A stretch of 64,000 bases of DNA from Streptococcus sp. oral taxon 056 str. F0418 (GCF_000220065.1 NZ_AFQU01000001.1:434001-498000), one strand, 5' to 3'; numbered from the stretch's first letter, positions 46,998-57,577 are shown. Notes: generated by a model not told the origin, from the letters alone. Program-made: numbers and translations.

Positions 46998-48348
46998 TAC
47001 TTTCTACTTCTTCATTATCCCAGCCATCATCTAAAACTGCATCCTTATCATAAGGAAGCACAATAGTAAAGGTAGAACCAACTTCATACTCACTTTTAGC
47101 CCAGATAAATCCTTTATGTTGTTTGATAATCTCTTTTGCAATCGCAAGACCTAAGCCTGTTCCACCTTGCGCACGGCTACGAGCCTTATCTACTCGATAA
47201 AAGCGATCAAAAATCTTAGGCAGGTCTTTCTTAGGAATTCCTAAGCCTTCATCTGAGATGGAAATAATCAGCTGATCCTCTGTCGTCTTCATTCGCACCG
47301 TAATTCGACCACCGTCTGGAGAATACTTAATGGCATTATTCATGATATTATCGATGACTTGTGTCATCTTGTCCGTATCAATCTCTACCCAGATCGGGGT
47401 AATAGGATAATCACGTACAATGTCAAATTTCTTTGTCTCATCCTGACTCTTAATCTTATCAAAACGGTTTAGAATAAAGGTAATAAAAGCGGTAAAATTG
47501 GTCAATTCCACATCTAAGTGACTACTGTCATTATCAATTCGTGATAGACTTAGTAAGTCCGACACCATGCGCATCATTCGATTGGTCTCTGTGAGCGATA
47601 CCTTAACAAAATCTGGCGCAACAGGCTCTGATAGGGCACCTTCATCAAGTGCTTCTAAATAAGACTTCACACTAGTTAGAGGAGTACGTAGCTCATGGCT
47701 AACATTTGATACAAAAAGCCTGCGCTCGCGCTCTTCTTTTTCTTGCTCAGTCGTATCATGCAAAACAGCTACCAACCCTGAAATAAATCCTGACTCACGG
47801 CGAACTAAAGCAAAACGAACACGCAAACTCAAATATTCACCATTTTCATCTTGTGAGTCAATCATTAATTCAGGCATCTTGGTTATCAAGTCCCGTAAAT
47901 CATACTCATCAGCAATGTCCAACAAATCCAAAATACTGGTATTTTGGACTTCTTCCGGCTCAACCCCTAATTGCTTAGAGGCCATATCATTAATCATGAT
48001 AATCTGACCACGACGATTCGTAGCCAAAACCCCGTCTGTCATATAAGACAAAATACTAGTCAGTCGTTTGGTTTCCTGCTCTAGATTTTCATGGGTTAAG
48101 CGTGTCACTTCAGACAGATCGTTGATGCTGTTTATCATATCTGTAATTTCTGGACTTCCCTGCATATCCAGCACTTCAGAGTAATCACCAGCGATTAAAT
48201 CTTTTATCTTCTGATTGAGCAATCGCAATTGCTGATTATCCCTGCGATTTTCTAATAATAGCAGAGCCACCACCAAAATAAAACCTAAAACAATTAAACT
48301 AAAAATAAAATCTTTCGTGAGGACAAATTGTCTAATGTTTTCAATCAT
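46987..48348 (-). CDS. walK: Sensor histidine kinase WalK (VicK)
   Basis: WalK senses wall or redox state and phosphorylates WalR. The 453-residue protein has one membrane segment (about residues 12-30) and almost no outside part, as usual in streptococci. It is followed by HAMP, PAS ([21 protein letters not shown]), HisKA ([20 protein letters not shown]; phospho-His) and HATPase ([40 protein letters not shown]) domains. Its start overlaps the walR stop by eight bases. Confidence 0.96.
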   Translation of the reverse strand: MIENIRQFVLTKDFIFSLIVLGFILVVALLLLENRRDNQQLRLLNQKIKDLIAGDYSEVLDMQGSPEITDMINSINDLSEVTRLTHENLEQETKRLTSILSYMTDGVLATNRRGQIIMINDMASKQLGVEPEEVQNTSILDLLDIADEYDLRDLITKMPELMIDSQDENGEYLSLRVRFALVRRESGFISGLVAVLHDTTEQEKEERERRLFVSNVSHELRTPLTSVKSYLEALDEGALSEPVAPDFVKVSLTETNRMMRMVSDLLSLSRIDNDSSHLDVELTNFTAFITFILNRFDKIKSQDETKKFDIVRDYPITPIWVEIDTDKMTQVIDNIMNNAIKYSPDGGRITVRMKTTEDQLIISISDEGLGIPKKDLPKIFDRFYRVDKARSRAQGGTGLGLAIAKEIIKQHKGFIWAKSEYEVGSTFTIVLPYDKDAVLDDGWDNEEVESNDD

Positions 48349-49042
48349 TGTTTCTCATATAGTAACCAACGCCTCGACGAGTCAAAATATACTCAGGTCG
48401 GCTTGGTGTGTCTTCGATTTTTTCACGTAATCGGCGAACCGTTACATCCACTGTTCGTACATCGCCAAAGTAATCATATCCCCATACTGTCTCAAGTAGA
48501 TGTTCACGTGTCATTACTTGTCCAACATGGCTCGCTAAGTGATAAAGCAACTCAAACTCACGGTGTGTCAATTCCAATTCTTCACCATGTTTCTTAGCTA
48601 CAAAAGCATCTGGCAAGATTTGTAAGTCTCCAACCACCAATTCATTCGAACCTTTGTCTTCTTCTTGTGTTTCTAAAGCAAATTCCGAGCGACGCAAAAT
48701 AGCCTTAACTCGTGCCTGTAGTTCTCGATTAGAGAAAGGTTTCGTCACATAGTCATCTGCACCAATTTCAAGCCCAATAACTTTATCAAACTCACTATCT
48801 TTAGCTGAAAGAACAATAATCGGGACATTACTAGTCTTTCGAATCGTCCGTGCAACTTCTAAACCATCCATCTCTGGCAACATCAAATCCAAAATCAAAA
48901 TATCCGGATTTTCAGCTTCAAACATCTCTAAAGCTTCACGCCCATCAAATGCAGTTACCACTTCATAACCCTCTTTGACCATGTTGAATTTTATAATATC
49001 TGAGATTGGCTTCTCATCATCTACAACTAATATTTTCTTCAT
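48341..49042 (-). CDS. walR: Response regulator WalR (VicR)
   Basis: WalR is the essential regulator of wall hydrolase genes such as pcsB. The 233-residue protein has a receiver domain ([15 protein letters not shown], phospho-Asp in [23 protein letters not shown]) and a C-terminal winged helix ([25 protein letters not shown]). The start MKKILVVDD follows AAAGGTG; an upstream in-frame reading through the promoter is rejected. First gene of walRK-vicX. Confidence 0.97.
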   Translation of the reverse strand: MKKILVVDDEKPISDIIKFNMVKEGYEVVTAFDGREALEMFEAENPDILILDLMLPEMDGLEVARTIRKTSNVPIIVLSAKDSEFDKVIGLEIGADDYVTKPFSNRELQARVKAILRRSEFALETQEEDKGSNELVVGDLQILPDAFVAKKHGEELELTHREFELLYHLASHVGQVMTREHLLETVWGYDYFGDVRTVDVTVRRLREKIEDTPSRPEYILTRRGVGYYMRNND

Positions 49043-49384
49043 GTTTTTCACCTTTTTTTCTGTCTCTTTTATTATAACAAACTTTCTCAAAAATATACTC
49101 ATTTCACACTAAAAAAAGCACTTCTAAACCTTACAATTTAGAGACATTTATGACAGGTATGTAAAGAAAAGACTACTAACTACTAAAACAATATTTTTTA
49201 TGTAAAAGAAGAAAACGGAAAGAACCTCAAACAAATAAAAAGCTGAACCTCTTTCCCTAATAGTTAATTAAATCATCTTTAGAATTTAAAAGCAAACAAA
49301 GATAACCTGATCAATCACTAGATAAATCTGTTTTCATGCTAATTTAAAAGGCTGAACTTTTTTGCCCAGCCTTCTTATTTGATT
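49043..49384. other. 342-base gap with walR promoter and thrS terminator
   Basis: An extended -10 (TGTTATAAT; 49076-49071, minus) serves walR. The intrinsic terminator of thrS lies at 49346-49373. The roughly 250 bases between are AT-rich and I see no gene in them. Confidence 0.6.
49346..49373 (-). terminator. Intrinsic terminator of thrS
   Basis: On the minus strand AAGGCTG and CAGCCTTTTAAATT form the stem and tail, nearly the same sequence as the thrB terminator at 8070-8094. Confidence 0.78.
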
Positions 49385-51328
49385 TTATTTCTCAACTCGT
49401 GATTTATTTGCAATGTCAGTTAGGATAGCTTCGACAAATTCATCAACTGAGACAGTTTGTGTTTCTTTTTGGCCGTAGCGACGAACGTTGACCGTTCCGT
49501 CTTCCATTTCCTTATCTCCAACGATCAATTGGTACGGAATCTTGCTGGTTTGAGAAGCACGAATCTTAAACTGCATTTTTTCATTGCGCTCATCCACATC
49601 TGCACGAACACCACGGTCACGGAGTTTCTTAGCCACTTCCCAAGCGTAGTCCATGTGTTTTTCGTTGGATACTGGGATGAGGGTCACTTGGTGTGGCGCA
49701 AGCCATGTTGGGAAGGCACCCTTGTAGTTTTCAATCAAGATAGCTGTAAAGCGCTCCATTGTTGAGATAACCCCACGGTGGATCATGACTGGACGGTGCT
49801 CTTCACCATCAGCTCCGATGTATTTGAGGTCGAAGCGTTCTGGCAACAGGAAGTCAAGCTGGATCGTAGAAAGTGTTTCTTCTTTTCCTAGGGCAGTCTT
49901 CACTTGGATATCGAGTTTCGGACCATAGAAGGCTGCTTCTCCCTCCGCTTCAAAGTAGTCTACACCCATTTCATCAAGCGCTGCACGAAGCATTGTTTGG
50001 GCGTTTTCCCACATCTCATCATTATCAAAATACTTATGAGTATCTTGAGGATCACGAAGAGAGAGACGGAAGCGGTATTCAGTCAAGTTGAAGTCTTCAT
50101 AAACATCGATAATCAACTGAAGAGCACGCTGGAATTCTTCTTGGATTTGTTCAGGAGTGACAAAGAGGTGACCGTCGTTGAGAGACATTTCACGCACACG
50201 TTGAAGACCAGTGAGGGCACCAGATTTTTCGTAACGGTGCATCATACCGATTTCAGCGATACGGATTGGCAATTCACGGTAGGAGTGAACATGGTGTTTG
50301 AAGACTTGGATGTGGTGTGGACAGTTCATTGGACGAAGAACAAATTCTTCCCCGTCACCCATGTCCATGGTTGGGAACATGTCTTCTTGGTAATGATCCC
50401 AGTGACCAGAAGTCTTGTAAAGCTCCACAGAAGCAAGTGGTGGAGTATAGACGTGTTGGTAGCCAGAAGCTAACTCCTTGTCGACAATATAGCGTTCCAA
50501 TTCACGACGGATTGTCGCACCATTTGGCAACCAGAATGGTAGACCTTGACCCACCTCTTGTGAAATCATGAAGAGGTCCAGCTCTTTACCGAGTTTGCGG
50601 TGATCGCGTTCTTTGGCTTCTTCACGCATTTGAAGGTAGTTCTTCAAGTCTTTCTTGTCAAACCAAGCTGTACCGTAGATCCGTTGCATCATCGCGTTGT
50701 CACTATTTCCGCGCCAGTAAGCACCAGCTACATGGAGAAGATGGAAGATTTGAATACGACCTGTTGATGGGACGTGAGGTCCACGGCAGAGGTCTACATA
50801 TTCACCCTGACGGTAAATAGTCAAGCCCCCTTCGTCTTCAGAATGTTCTTCAATCAATTCCAACTTGTAAGGGTCGTTTTTAAAGATTTCACGAGCCTCG
50901 TCTTTGGTTACTTCCTCACGAATAGATGGGAAGTTTTCTTTGACGATCTTCTTCATTTCTTCTTCGATACGAGGCAGATCTTCGTTGGAGATTTGACCAG
51001 CTTGATTGTCCGTATCATAGTAGAAGCCATCTTCGATGGCTGGGCCAACTCCCAAGTGAATGTCTGGGAAAAGGCGGCGAGCTGCTTGAGCGAACAAGTG
51101 AGCAGCTGAATGGCGCAAGATTGGCAGAGCATCTTCGTGATCAGGCGTCACAATTTCGATGCTTCCATCTTCAGTGATAGCACAGGTTGTATCAATTAAT
51201 TTGCCGTTGAATTTACCAGCCAGAGCTTTTTTCGCTAGGGAATTGCTGATGCTTTGCGCAATTTCAAAAGTTGTCACGCCAGATTCGAATTCACGAACAG
51301 CGCCATCTGGGAAAGTAATCTTAATCAT
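49385..51328 (-). CDS. thrS: Threonyl-tRNA synthetase
   Basis: ThrRS charges tRNA-Thr. The 647-residue protein has the TGS domain (1-62), the editing domain with [16 protein letters not shown] (HxxxH), and the class II core with zinc ligands in [15 protein letters not shown], then [13 protein letters not shown] and [11 protein letters not shown], and a C-terminal anticodon domain ([18 protein letters not shown]). It overlaps the kinase-like gene upstream by eight bases and is under the T-box at 51981-52205. Confidence 0.97.
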   Translation of the reverse strand: MIKITFPDGAVREFESGVTTFEIAQSISNSLAKKALAGKFNGKLIDTTCAITEDGSIEIVTPDHEDALPILRHSAAHLFAQAARRLFPDIHLGVGPAIEDGFYYDTDNQAGQISNEDLPRIEEEMKKIVKENFPSIREEVTKDEAREIFKNDPYKLELIEEHSEDEGGLTIYRQGEYVDLCRGPHVPSTGRIQIFHLLHVAGAYWRGNSDNAMMQRIYGTAWFDKKDLKNYLQMREEAKERDHRKLGKELDLFMISQEVGQGLPFWLPNGATIRRELERYIVDKELASGYQHVYTPPLASVELYKTSGHWDHYQEDMFPTMDMGDGEEFVLRPMNCPHHIQVFKHHVHSYRELPIRIAEIGMMHRYEKSGALTGLQRVREMSLNDGHLFVTPEQIQEEFQRALQLIIDVYEDFNLTEYRFRLSLRDPQDTHKYFDNDEMWENAQTMLRAALDEMGVDYFEAEGEAAFYGPKLDIQVKTALGKEETLSTIQLDFLLPERFDLKYIGADGEEHRPVMIHRGVISTMERFTAILIENYKGAFPTWLAPHQVTLIPVSNEKHMDYAWEVAKKLRDRGVRADVDERNEKMQFKIRASQTSKIPYQLIVGDKEMEDGTVNVRRYGQKETQTVSVDEFVEAILTDIANKSRVEK

Positions 51329-51962
51329 ATTTTTCTCCTTTAATATCTATTCTATTTATATTGGATAATTTTAAGATCCGAGCAATCTCTTTCGCAGTCT
51401 GCTTTTCTGATTGACTACCATCTGTTACGAGACTAGAATATCCTAATTTCATCGCTTCTTTCCGAACCATTTGGCCAAAAAGAATGTCTCGCTGCATCCA
51501 GTTTTCAAAAGCTTGCTCAGGATTGGTAGTTCCCTCTAAGACATAAGGAACCCATTCTCTCTGTCTATAGTGCTTTTTCTGAAAATCAGCTGTTGGAGTC
51601 AAGCATAGATAGGAAGGCTCTGGACATTCAAGATCCTTTACCAAGTGAGGCAAAAGTCCTGCTCCCTCCACCAAAAGTGGCCTATCCTGATTTTTTATCA
51701 AGTAAGATTTTACATAAGGAAAAATCTCTTCATAAAAGCGCCATTCTTCATCTGCCATCTCTTTTGGATTTCTCATCCAGATTTGTTCCGGATTTCTGTC
51801 CTGTCTAAGAAGGCAAATCGGCTGTGAGTCTGCACTTGCTTGACTCATCATCTCGTCTACCAAATCATCCAGTTTGATATGAAATAGCTGATACTGTCTA
51901 GCAAGAAGTGAAGCAATTGTTGACTTCCCACTACAAGGTGAGCCGCCAATCATATAAAGCAT
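51321..51962 (-). CDS. P-loop kinase-like protein cotranscribed with thrS
   Basis: This 213-residue protein has a Walker [17 protein letters not shown] near its start, an LDDLVDEMM segment, a [13 protein letters not shown] strand and REWVP, which together suggest a small nucleotide kinase or transferase. It has no named family that I can recall with confidence. It lies between the threonine T-box and thrS and overlaps the thrS start, so its expression should respond to uncharged tRNA-Thr. The substrate is unknown. Confidence 0.78.
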   Translation of the reverse strand: MLYMIGGSPCSGKSTIASLLARQYQLFHIKLDDLVDEMMSQASADSQPICLLRQDRNPEQIWMRNPKEMADEEWRFYEEIFPYVKSYLIKNQDRPLLVEGAGLLPHLVKDLECPEPSYLCLTPTADFQKKHYRQREWVPYVLEGTTNPEQAFENWMQRDILFGQMVRKEAMKLGYSSLVTDGSQSEKQTAKEIARILKLSNINRIDIKGEKYD

Positions 51963-51980
51963 CAGTCTTCCTCCTTCTTA

Positions 51981-52205
51981 CAAAATAAAAACGACATCCT
52001 CAAAAGGACGTCGCAACGTGGTTCCACCTTCATTTATGTTCCTCAAAAAAGAGAGACACCTCAGATCGGCTCTAACGTAGCCACCGTTTTATGTTTTCAT
52101 AAAAGCGAATAGAGTAGTATCGATTTAGTCTTTCTATGCGTTTCCAGCAACCACGCACTCTCTAGTAGAAAAAAGCTAAGCGACTTGTCTCTAAGCATTA
52201 TTATA
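51981..52205 (-). promoter_or_regulatory. T-box leader (threonine) with promoter and terminator
   Basis: On the minus strand the leader carries the T-box core AAGGTGGAACCACG (52030-52017), followed by a terminator stem GCGACGTCC/GGATGTCGT (52013-51991) and TTTTATTTTG. The specifier is tentatively ACT (52118-52116), a threonine codon. Upstream are an extended -10 TGCTATAAT (-10 at 52205-52200) and TTGAAA at 52227-52222, 16 bases apart. Uncharged tRNA-Thr should favour the antiterminator and raise thrS expression. Confidence 0.9.
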
Positions 52206-52602
52206 GCACGATTGAAAAATTTTTCAAGAATTTTTATACTTTTTATTTTGTTCTTGTTTGAAAAAGATAAGCCTTTTACCCGAAGCCATATGCAAGTAAA
52301 GATTTCATTGGCTAAGAAGTAAACGAGAAAGCATTTACCAAAAGGTATCCTAGTAAACTCTGACCTTGAGGAACCATCAAAGCGAGAAACGAAAATAAAA
52401 ATCCTGCAAATAGAGATGTTACAAAAAGTGCAAACAGAATGGCGGCATATACAGAAGTTTTTTTATTGCATAGGTATTAGAAAAAGACAATAAAGGTCGC
52501 TCACAGAGGGATTGCGTGAAAAATTGACCAAGTAAAAGGACTAGACTCCTCTTTTTCTATCGTCATAATTATGGTACAATGTAGCAACAAAAGGAGGATA
52601 CA
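52206..52602. other. 397-base gap with promoter and gene remnant
   Basis: The left 22 bases belong to the T-box promoter. The middle carries a minus-strand membrane-protein remnant (described separately). A TACAAT near 52574 may be the -10 of the YdcF-like gene. Nothing else is seen. Confidence 0.5.
52316..52485 (-). pseudogene. Decayed membrane-protein remnant
   Basis: The minus strand reads a hydrophobic stretch, SVYAAILFALFVTSLFAGF then LFSFLALMVPQG, ending SFTS and a stop. A possible N-terminal continuation (LSFSNTYAIKK) is joined only if one base is added to a run of seven A. There is no start codon or ribosome site. It looks like the C-terminal membrane segments of a lost permease. I cannot name the parent family. 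Confidence 0.4.
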
Positions 52603-53625
52603 ATGTACATTATTACAGGATTTTTTGTCCTACTCTTTCTGATATCATTTTTTAGGGATAATCGCAGTCTCTGGAATCCTGCTTTACTCCTGATTTCCCT
52701 TTTATTTCTTTATCTATCGATTGCGATGCTCTTCTACCAAAATGGTCAGCATGAGATGCATATGCTACTCATAGTATTGGCTTTCTTCCTGCTACCTTTC
52801 TTGCTTTTCCTGAGTGGAATTTTTCTAATCTACAATGGTATAATTTTACTCAAACGTGAGGGACGTTCCAAAGCAAATTATCTTTCAATGGGTTTGGGAT
52901 TTTTAATTCTTCTATTTTTTGGAATGATTGCTTTTAGATTGAATCACACAAACGATTTATTTTATACCAATCATCTGCTCAATCTAGTTTTTCTATTCAT
53001 CCTTTATTCCTATTTTATTTTTGGTTTCGCCTTTGTGGGATTTCTGCTATATTCTATCTTGTATCTCTTCATTCCTAAGAAAAAACATTATGACTTTATC
53101 ATCATTCACGGCGCAGGATTGTTAGATGGAGAAAGGGTGACACCTTTGCTTAAGCGTAGAATTGACAAGGCGATTGACGCTTACCGCAACTCAAAAAATC
53201 CTAATGTCAAATTAATCGCCAGTGGAGGGCAAGGAGCAGACGAACGCATTTCTGAAGCCCAAGCTATTTACCATTACATTTTGGAAAAAACAGATATTCC
53301 TAAGGAAGCTATACTGTTGGAGGAAGAATCTAAAACGACATATGAAAATCTTCTTTTTTCAAAGAAAATCGGCGAACGATTAGTGAAACATCCAAACTTT
53401 TTATTTGTGACGAATGACTACCACGTTTTTCGGACTAGTACCTATGCTAGACAACTTCGTATGAAAGGAGACGGCTTAGGCTGTCGAACAGCAGGTTACT
53501 ATATTCCATCAGCTTTTATACGTGAGTATGTGGCTCTTTGTGTCAAAATGAAATGGCTCTTTGTTGTCTTTTATGCCTTCCTTGTATTTCTGATTTTGAT
53601 GTCTTATAGAGGCATCCTTTGGTAA
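52603..53625 (+). CDS. YdcF family protein (DUF218) with membrane domain
   Basis: This 340-residue protein has four to five N-terminal membrane segments and a C-terminal DUF218 domain from about residue 165: IIIHGAGLLDGERVTPLL, ASGGQGADERISEA, ESKTTYENLLFSK and VTNDYHVFRTSTYARQL. A last hydrophobic segment ends the protein. YdcF/SanA-like proteins act in envelope metabolism, but the reaction is not known. AAGGAGG precedes the ATG. Confidence 0.9.
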   Translation: MYIITGFFVLLFLISFFRDNRSLWNPALLLISLLFLYLSIAMLFYQNGQHEMHMLLIVLAFFLLPFLLFLSGIFLIYNGIILLKREGRSKANYLSMGLGFLILLFFGMIAFRLNHTNDLFYTNHLLNLVFLFILYSYFIFGFAFVGFLLYSILYLFIPKKKHYDFIIIHGAGLLDGERVTPLLKRRIDKAIDAYRNSKNPNVKLIASGGQGADERISEAQAIYHYILEKTDIPKEAILLEEESKTTYENLLFSKKIGERLVKHPNFLFVTNDYHVFRTSTYARQLRMKGDGLGCRTAGYYIPSAFIREYVALCVKMKWLFVVFYAFLVFLILMSYRGILW

Positions 53626-53629
53626 TCAT

Positions 53630-53659
53630 AACCACCCGCTAGTGAACTGACGGGTGGTT
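53630..53659 (+). terminator. Intrinsic terminator of the YdcF-like gene
   Basis: AACCACCCG and CGGGTGGTT form a 9-bp stem followed by TATTTG. Confidence 0.8.
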
Positions 53660-53712
53660 TATTTGTCTCGCACTAACAGAGTAAAAAAGCCTGAAAACAA
53701 TATAATAAAAAA

Positions 53713-53765
53713 GTAAGAGGGGAGAAAAAAGATACATTCGTTTCTTCTTTTCTTCAGCCTCTTAC
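53713..53765 (-). terminator. Terminator of the glycosyltransferase pair
   Basis: On the minus strand GTAAGAGG and CCTCTTAC enclose a purine-rich loop and are followed by TTTTTTATT. Confidence 0.65.
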
Positions 53766-53792
53766 CTGCTTCTTAACTCTTAAACAGCAAAT

Positions 53793-55106
53793 TTATTCAA
53801 GGTATTTTCGGATTTTCTTAATTTGCCTTCTAGAAGCCCTCATGATACGAGTAGAACCATCAACTGGTAGTGTAATAATTTTACTTGGTAAATACATCAT
53901 TGATCTAGCAAAGCGTTTTGTTCTGCTTTCATCTGGCTTCAAATCTTTTTGAAAATCTTTCGAGATTCCTAAATCAAGGTAAAACTCATAGACACGGCGT
54001 CCAAAGTTTTCAGCAGAAATGTCATAAAGCTTATCGGCTAACTGTTTTTCCTCCATATCGGGTGTTGCAATCACTGCTTCTAGGATAGCTCCCGCCAAAT
54101 CATCCTCATTATAATAAAGCGTGCCAAACATTTTATCTGTAACGACATTATCCAAGTAAGGATTACCGTGTGCAATAATCGGCGTTCCACTTGCAATACT
54201 TTCCAAATAAGTCAAACCTTGTGTTTCGCTAGTGGAAGCTGAGATAAAGAAATTTGCAGCCTTGTAATAAAGTGCCGTTTCATTTGGTGCAATCATACCA
54301 GTAAAGACAATTGACTCTGCTATTCCCAATTTTTCAGCTTGCACTTTCAAATCATCCAGGTAAGGACCATCTCCTGCAACAACTAGCTTAACAGTCGGCG
54401 TTTCCTTTAGTACTTCTGGTAGTGCAGCAATAATAGCTTGAATGTTTTTTTCATAAGATATACGTGACAAACTTAACAGCATTGTTTCATTCTCAGCGAT
54501 ATTCAACTTCTTACGCAAGCTAGCAATATGATCAGACGTTATTTCTGGTCGCTCAAACTTGGCAAGATCAATCCCTGTTGGAATTACTCGTTTTTCAGTT
54601 GTTACTTTATAGCGTGTTAATAAATCATAAACAATCTCACTCGGACAAATGACTCCATCTAAATCATTTAAGAACCCTCTTACGATATACTTAACCATGC
54701 TTGGACGAATCAGCATACCATTTGCGATATAGCGAACGTAGTCTTCATATTGCGTGTGATAGGTATGAACGACAGGTATTTTCAATTCTTTGGCAACCCA
54801 GACACCTAATAATCCCAACGAAAACTCAGTTTGCGTGTGAATGATATCCAGTTGATATTGCTTTGCAATTTCCAACGCTTTAGAAAAACCACGATAAGCC
54901 ACACGACGATCTTTAAAAGCAAAAAAAGGAATGCTCGGTATTCTGATAATTTGCCAATCTTCATACCGATTCACATCCTTATCAGTTGTTGTAAAAATAA
55001 AGACAGTGTGTCCTTGCTTTTCTAGCTCCGTCTTCAAGGTACGGATGCTTGTTGCTACCCCAGATACCTGAGGAAAATACGTATCTGTAAAAAGCCCTAC
55101 TCGCAT
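53793..55106 (-). CDS. GT4 glycosyltransferase, probable alpha-monoglucosyldiacylglycerol synthase
   Basis: This 437-residue GT4 enzyme matches the streptococcal protein encoded beside cpoA (Spr0982 type), which adds glucose to diacylglycerol to make the membrane glycolipid GlcDAG. It starts MRVGLFTDTYFPQVSGVATS, has IHTQTEFSLGLLG and VHTYHTQYEDYVRY acceptor-side motifs, and the EX7E motif in SETQGLTYLESIASGTPI. The C-terminus is basic (RRQIKKIRKYLE), as in membrane-bound lipid glycosyltransferases. The ATG overlaps nothing and lies directly after the cpoA stop. Confidence 0.88.
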   Translation of the reverse strand: MRVGLFTDTYFPQVSGVATSIRTLKTELEKQGHTVFIFTTTDKDVNRYEDWQIIRIPSIPFFAFKDRRVAYRGFSKALEIAKQYQLDIIHTQTEFSLGLLGVWVAKELKIPVVHTYHTQYEDYVRYIANGMLIRPSMVKYIVRGFLNDLDGVICPSEIVYDLLTRYKVTTEKRVIPTGIDLAKFERPEITSDHIASLRKKLNIAENETMLLSLSRISYEKNIQAIIAALPEVLKETPTVKLVVAGDGPYLDDLKVQAEKLGIAESIVFTGMIAPNETALYYKAANFFISASTSETQGLTYLESIASGTPIIAHGNPYLDNVVTDKMFGTLYYNEDDLAGAILEAVIATPDMEEKQLADKLYDISAENFGRRVYEFYLDLGISKDFQKDLKPDESRTKRFARSMMYLPSKIITLPVDGSTRIMRASRRQIKKIRKYLE

Positions 55107-55107
55107 A

Positions 55108-56106
55108 TTACATCTCCAATACTTTTCGATAAGCCTCAACCAACTGATGGGCTACATCATCAATAGATCGACTTTGTGCTACTCGATAACCCGCTTCACG
55201 CTTATCCACTCGACCATCTAGTACCCTTTGAAGCGAGTCAACAAATTCATCCACATTGTGGCAGAGTTCTGCAGACTGATCATCAATCCAGCCTTCATAA
55301 ACTGGAATATCTCGCAAAACAGTATGTTGCTTGCTTGCCAAAGCTTCTAAAACAACGATCCCTTCTGTTTCTTCATAAGATGGGAAGAAAAAGGCGTCAC
55401 TTCCTGACATAGCTCCTTGAAAAACAGCCCCTTTGAAATAACCAGGAAATTCAACATTATCAGGATGGTCTTTTTCCACCAAACGGCGAATAGAGGCTGG
55501 GATCAACCATTTGTTAATGGAGCCTAACCAAATAAAACGTACATCTGGCATTCTCCGAGCAACCCCCACAAAGTCTTCAATGCCTTTGCGCTTGAAGTAC
55601 AAACCTGCGCAGACCACCACTTTCTGACCTTCTTTAATTTGAAAATGTTTTCTAAAAACTGCTTCTTTTTTAGGGTCAGCTTGATATTTAGCTAAATCAA
55701 TACCATTTGATACAGCTACAATAGGAGTCGTCACACCATAACTTTGAATCAGCTTTTTAGAATATTCCGATGGTGTAATAATAAAATCCGCTTTTTGATA
55801 CATATGCGCCAGATATTTACCAAACAAAGGCGCAAAAAAATTAGAGCCGATGAAGGAATTCTGGAAATCTTCCTTGGTAGAGTGACCATGCATGATCACC
55901 TTTTTCCCATTTCTTTTCGCTGCATGCAAAAGAAATAAGCTTCTTGGTCCATAAGTATTTATATGAACCACATCATAATCACTTAAAATATCAGTGGTAT
56001 AAGGTATTCCAGCCAAATCCAAAGCATTCATTTGGTGCTGTAAAGCTCTCCCAATTCCAGACTTTTCTAATACAGACTTTCCCTCTAAATACAATAAAAC
56101 TTTCAT
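55108..56106 (-). CDS. cpoA: GT4 glycosyltransferase CpoA, galactosylglucosyl diacylglycerol synthase
   Basis: CpoA adds galactose to GlcDAG and is linked to beta-lactam susceptibility in S. pneumoniae. The 332-residue protein has the same size as the pneumococcal one. It starts MKVLLYLEGKSVLEKSGIGR, has VIMHGHSTKEDFQNS and the EX7E motif in SYEETEGIVVLEALAS. It is upstream of the GlcDAG synthase by one base, giving a two-gene glycolipid operon. Confidence 0.9.
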   Translation of the reverse strand: MKVLLYLEGKSVLEKSGIGRALQHQMNALDLAGIPYTTDILSDYDVVHINTYGPRSLFLLHAAKRNGKKVIMHGHSTKEDFQNSFIGSNFFAPLFGKYLAHMYQKADFIITPSEYSKKLIQSYGVTTPIVAVSNGIDLAKYQADPKKEAVFRKHFQIKEGQKVVVCAGLYFKRKGIEDFVGVARRMPDVRFIWLGSINKWLIPASIRRLVEKDHPDNVEFPGYFKGAVFQGAMSGSDAFFFPSYEETEGIVVLEALASKQHTVLRDIPVYEGWIDDQSAELCHNVDEFVDSLQRVLDGRVDKREAGYRVAQSRSIDDVAHQLVEAYRKVLEM

Positions 56107-56367
56107 ACCTACTATTATACCCGAAAGAAAAAAAAATTAAACATTAAAGGGTGAAAGCTAAAATAAAAAAGCTGTGGTATGTCACAAAACATGAACCATT
56201 TATGCTTGCACTCTTCTCTTTCTGGACTCAGGATTAACAATATCTTAGAGCATTTATATTGTTTCAGCTGACGAAATAGTCTAATTACCTATAAAATGGT
56301 TAAAATAAAAAAACAGCCAAACCTTTAAGGAACTATCTTCCAAGTCAGGAATGTTTTCTACAAAAAA

Positions 56368-56545
56368 AGAGAGTGGGACAGAAATCGGTAATTCGTTAGA
56401 ATTCGATTTCGTCGTCCCACCTCCGCACAGTTGAGTAGGGCTGTAAAAGCTGATGGAATCAGCGTAGTAGAGAACACTCAACCACTGCGTCTTGCTCGAC
56501 AATCCAAAGACAATTGAGAGGCTAGGACTTTTGTCCCAGCCTCTC
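56368..56545 (+). repeat. 178-bp structured dispersed repeat, copy 3
   Basis: The element starts AGAGAGTGGGACAGAAATCG and ends seven bases from the ccpA stop codon. It is in plus orientation, so here its final hairpin (GAGGCT-GGAC/GTCC-AGCCTC) lies first after ccpA on the minus strand. It keeps the first stem GTGGGAC/GTCCCAC intact. AACACTCAAC replaces CCCACTCAAC of the other copies. Confidence 0.9.
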
Positions 56546-56552
56546 TCGCTTT

Positions 56553-57557
56553 TTATTTTTTAGTTGAATGACGTTCATAAATTCCATGAGCCAACACAAC
56601 TTCTCGCTCTTCTAGTTCTTCCTTATGCATTATCTTAGTTAACATACGCATGCTAATCGCACCTAAGTCATACAAAGGCTGACTAATCGTAGTCAAATTC
56701 GGACGGGTAAAACGAGAAACTTGTGAGTCATCACTTGTGATAATCTCAAATTCTTCAGGAACTTTAATACCACGATCTGAAAGTCCATTTAATAGACCAG
56801 CCGCTAATTCATCCCCTGTGACAAATGCTGCTGTCGCTTTTGAAGCAATGATACGCTCAGCTAAATGATATCCATCATCATAGCTATATTTGGATTCAAA
56901 AACCAGTCCCTCGCTATAAGAGAGCTTCTTGCTCTTCAGAGCTGATTTATAGCCAGACAGACGAATTTTTCCATTAATATCGTCTACTAAAGGTCCGCAA
57001 ACAAAAGCAATCTTTTTATTTCGTTTAGCTAGAAAATTAACTGCATCTACTGTAGCTTGTTTGTAGTCAATATTCACACTAGGAAGCTGGTGCTCAACGT
57101 CCACTGTCCCCGCTAGTACAACTGGTGTACGTGAACGCGAAAACTCTGAACGAATCTTTTCTGTCAAATGATAGCCCATAAAAATAATACCATCAACTTG
57201 CTTAGAGAAAAGTGTGTTCACAACAGAAACTTCCTTATCATCGTCTTCATCACTATTAGCTAATACGATATTGTATTTGTACATCTCAGCAATATCATCA
57301 ATTCCCTTAGCCAAGGTAGAGAAGTAGCTATTTGTAATATTTGGAATCACAACTCCTACAGTTGTTGTCTTTTTGCTTGCGAGACCACGCGCCACTGCAT
57401 TTGGACGATAGTCAAGGCGATCAATCACTTCTAAAACTTTTTTGCGGGTGTTTTCTTTTACATTTTTGTTTCCATTAACAACACGGCTGACGGTTGCCAT
57501 TGAAACCCCTGCCTCACGGGCGACATCATAAATCGTTACTGTATCGTCTGTGTTCAT
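56553..57557 (-). CDS. ccpA: Catabolite control protein A
   Basis: CcpA is the LacI-family master regulator of carbon catabolite control, activated by HPr-Ser-P. The 334-residue protein has the N-terminal HTH and hinge (TIYDVAREAGVSMATVSRVV; YRPNAVARGLASKK) and a periplasmic-binding-type core ending EEREVVLAHGIYERHSTKK. It is divergent from pepQ, as in other streptococci, and candidate cre sites lie in the shared intergenic region. Confidence 0.97.
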   Translation of the reverse strand: MNTDDTVTIYDVAREAGVSMATVSRVVNGNKNVKENTRKKVLEVIDRLDYRPNAVARGLASKKTTTVGVVIPNITNSYFSTLAKGIDDIAEMYKYNIVLANSDEDDDKEVSVVNTLFSKQVDGIIFMGYHLTEKIRSEFSRSRTPVVLAGTVDVEHQLPSVNIDYKQATVDAVNFLAKRNKKIAFVCGPLVDDINGKIRLSGYKSALKSKKLSYSEGLVFESKYSYDDGYHLAERIIASKATAAFVTGDELAAGLLNGLSDRGIKVPEEFEIITSDDSQVSRFTRPNLTTISQPLYDLGAISMRMLTKIMHKEELEEREVVLAHGIYERHSTKK

Positions 57558-57577
57558 ATTTATTCCTTTCTGTTCAT

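Noticed and set aside
56281..56502. Minus-strand open frame over repeat copy 3
   Set aside because: Same repeat-derived peptide; no start signal and no independent support.
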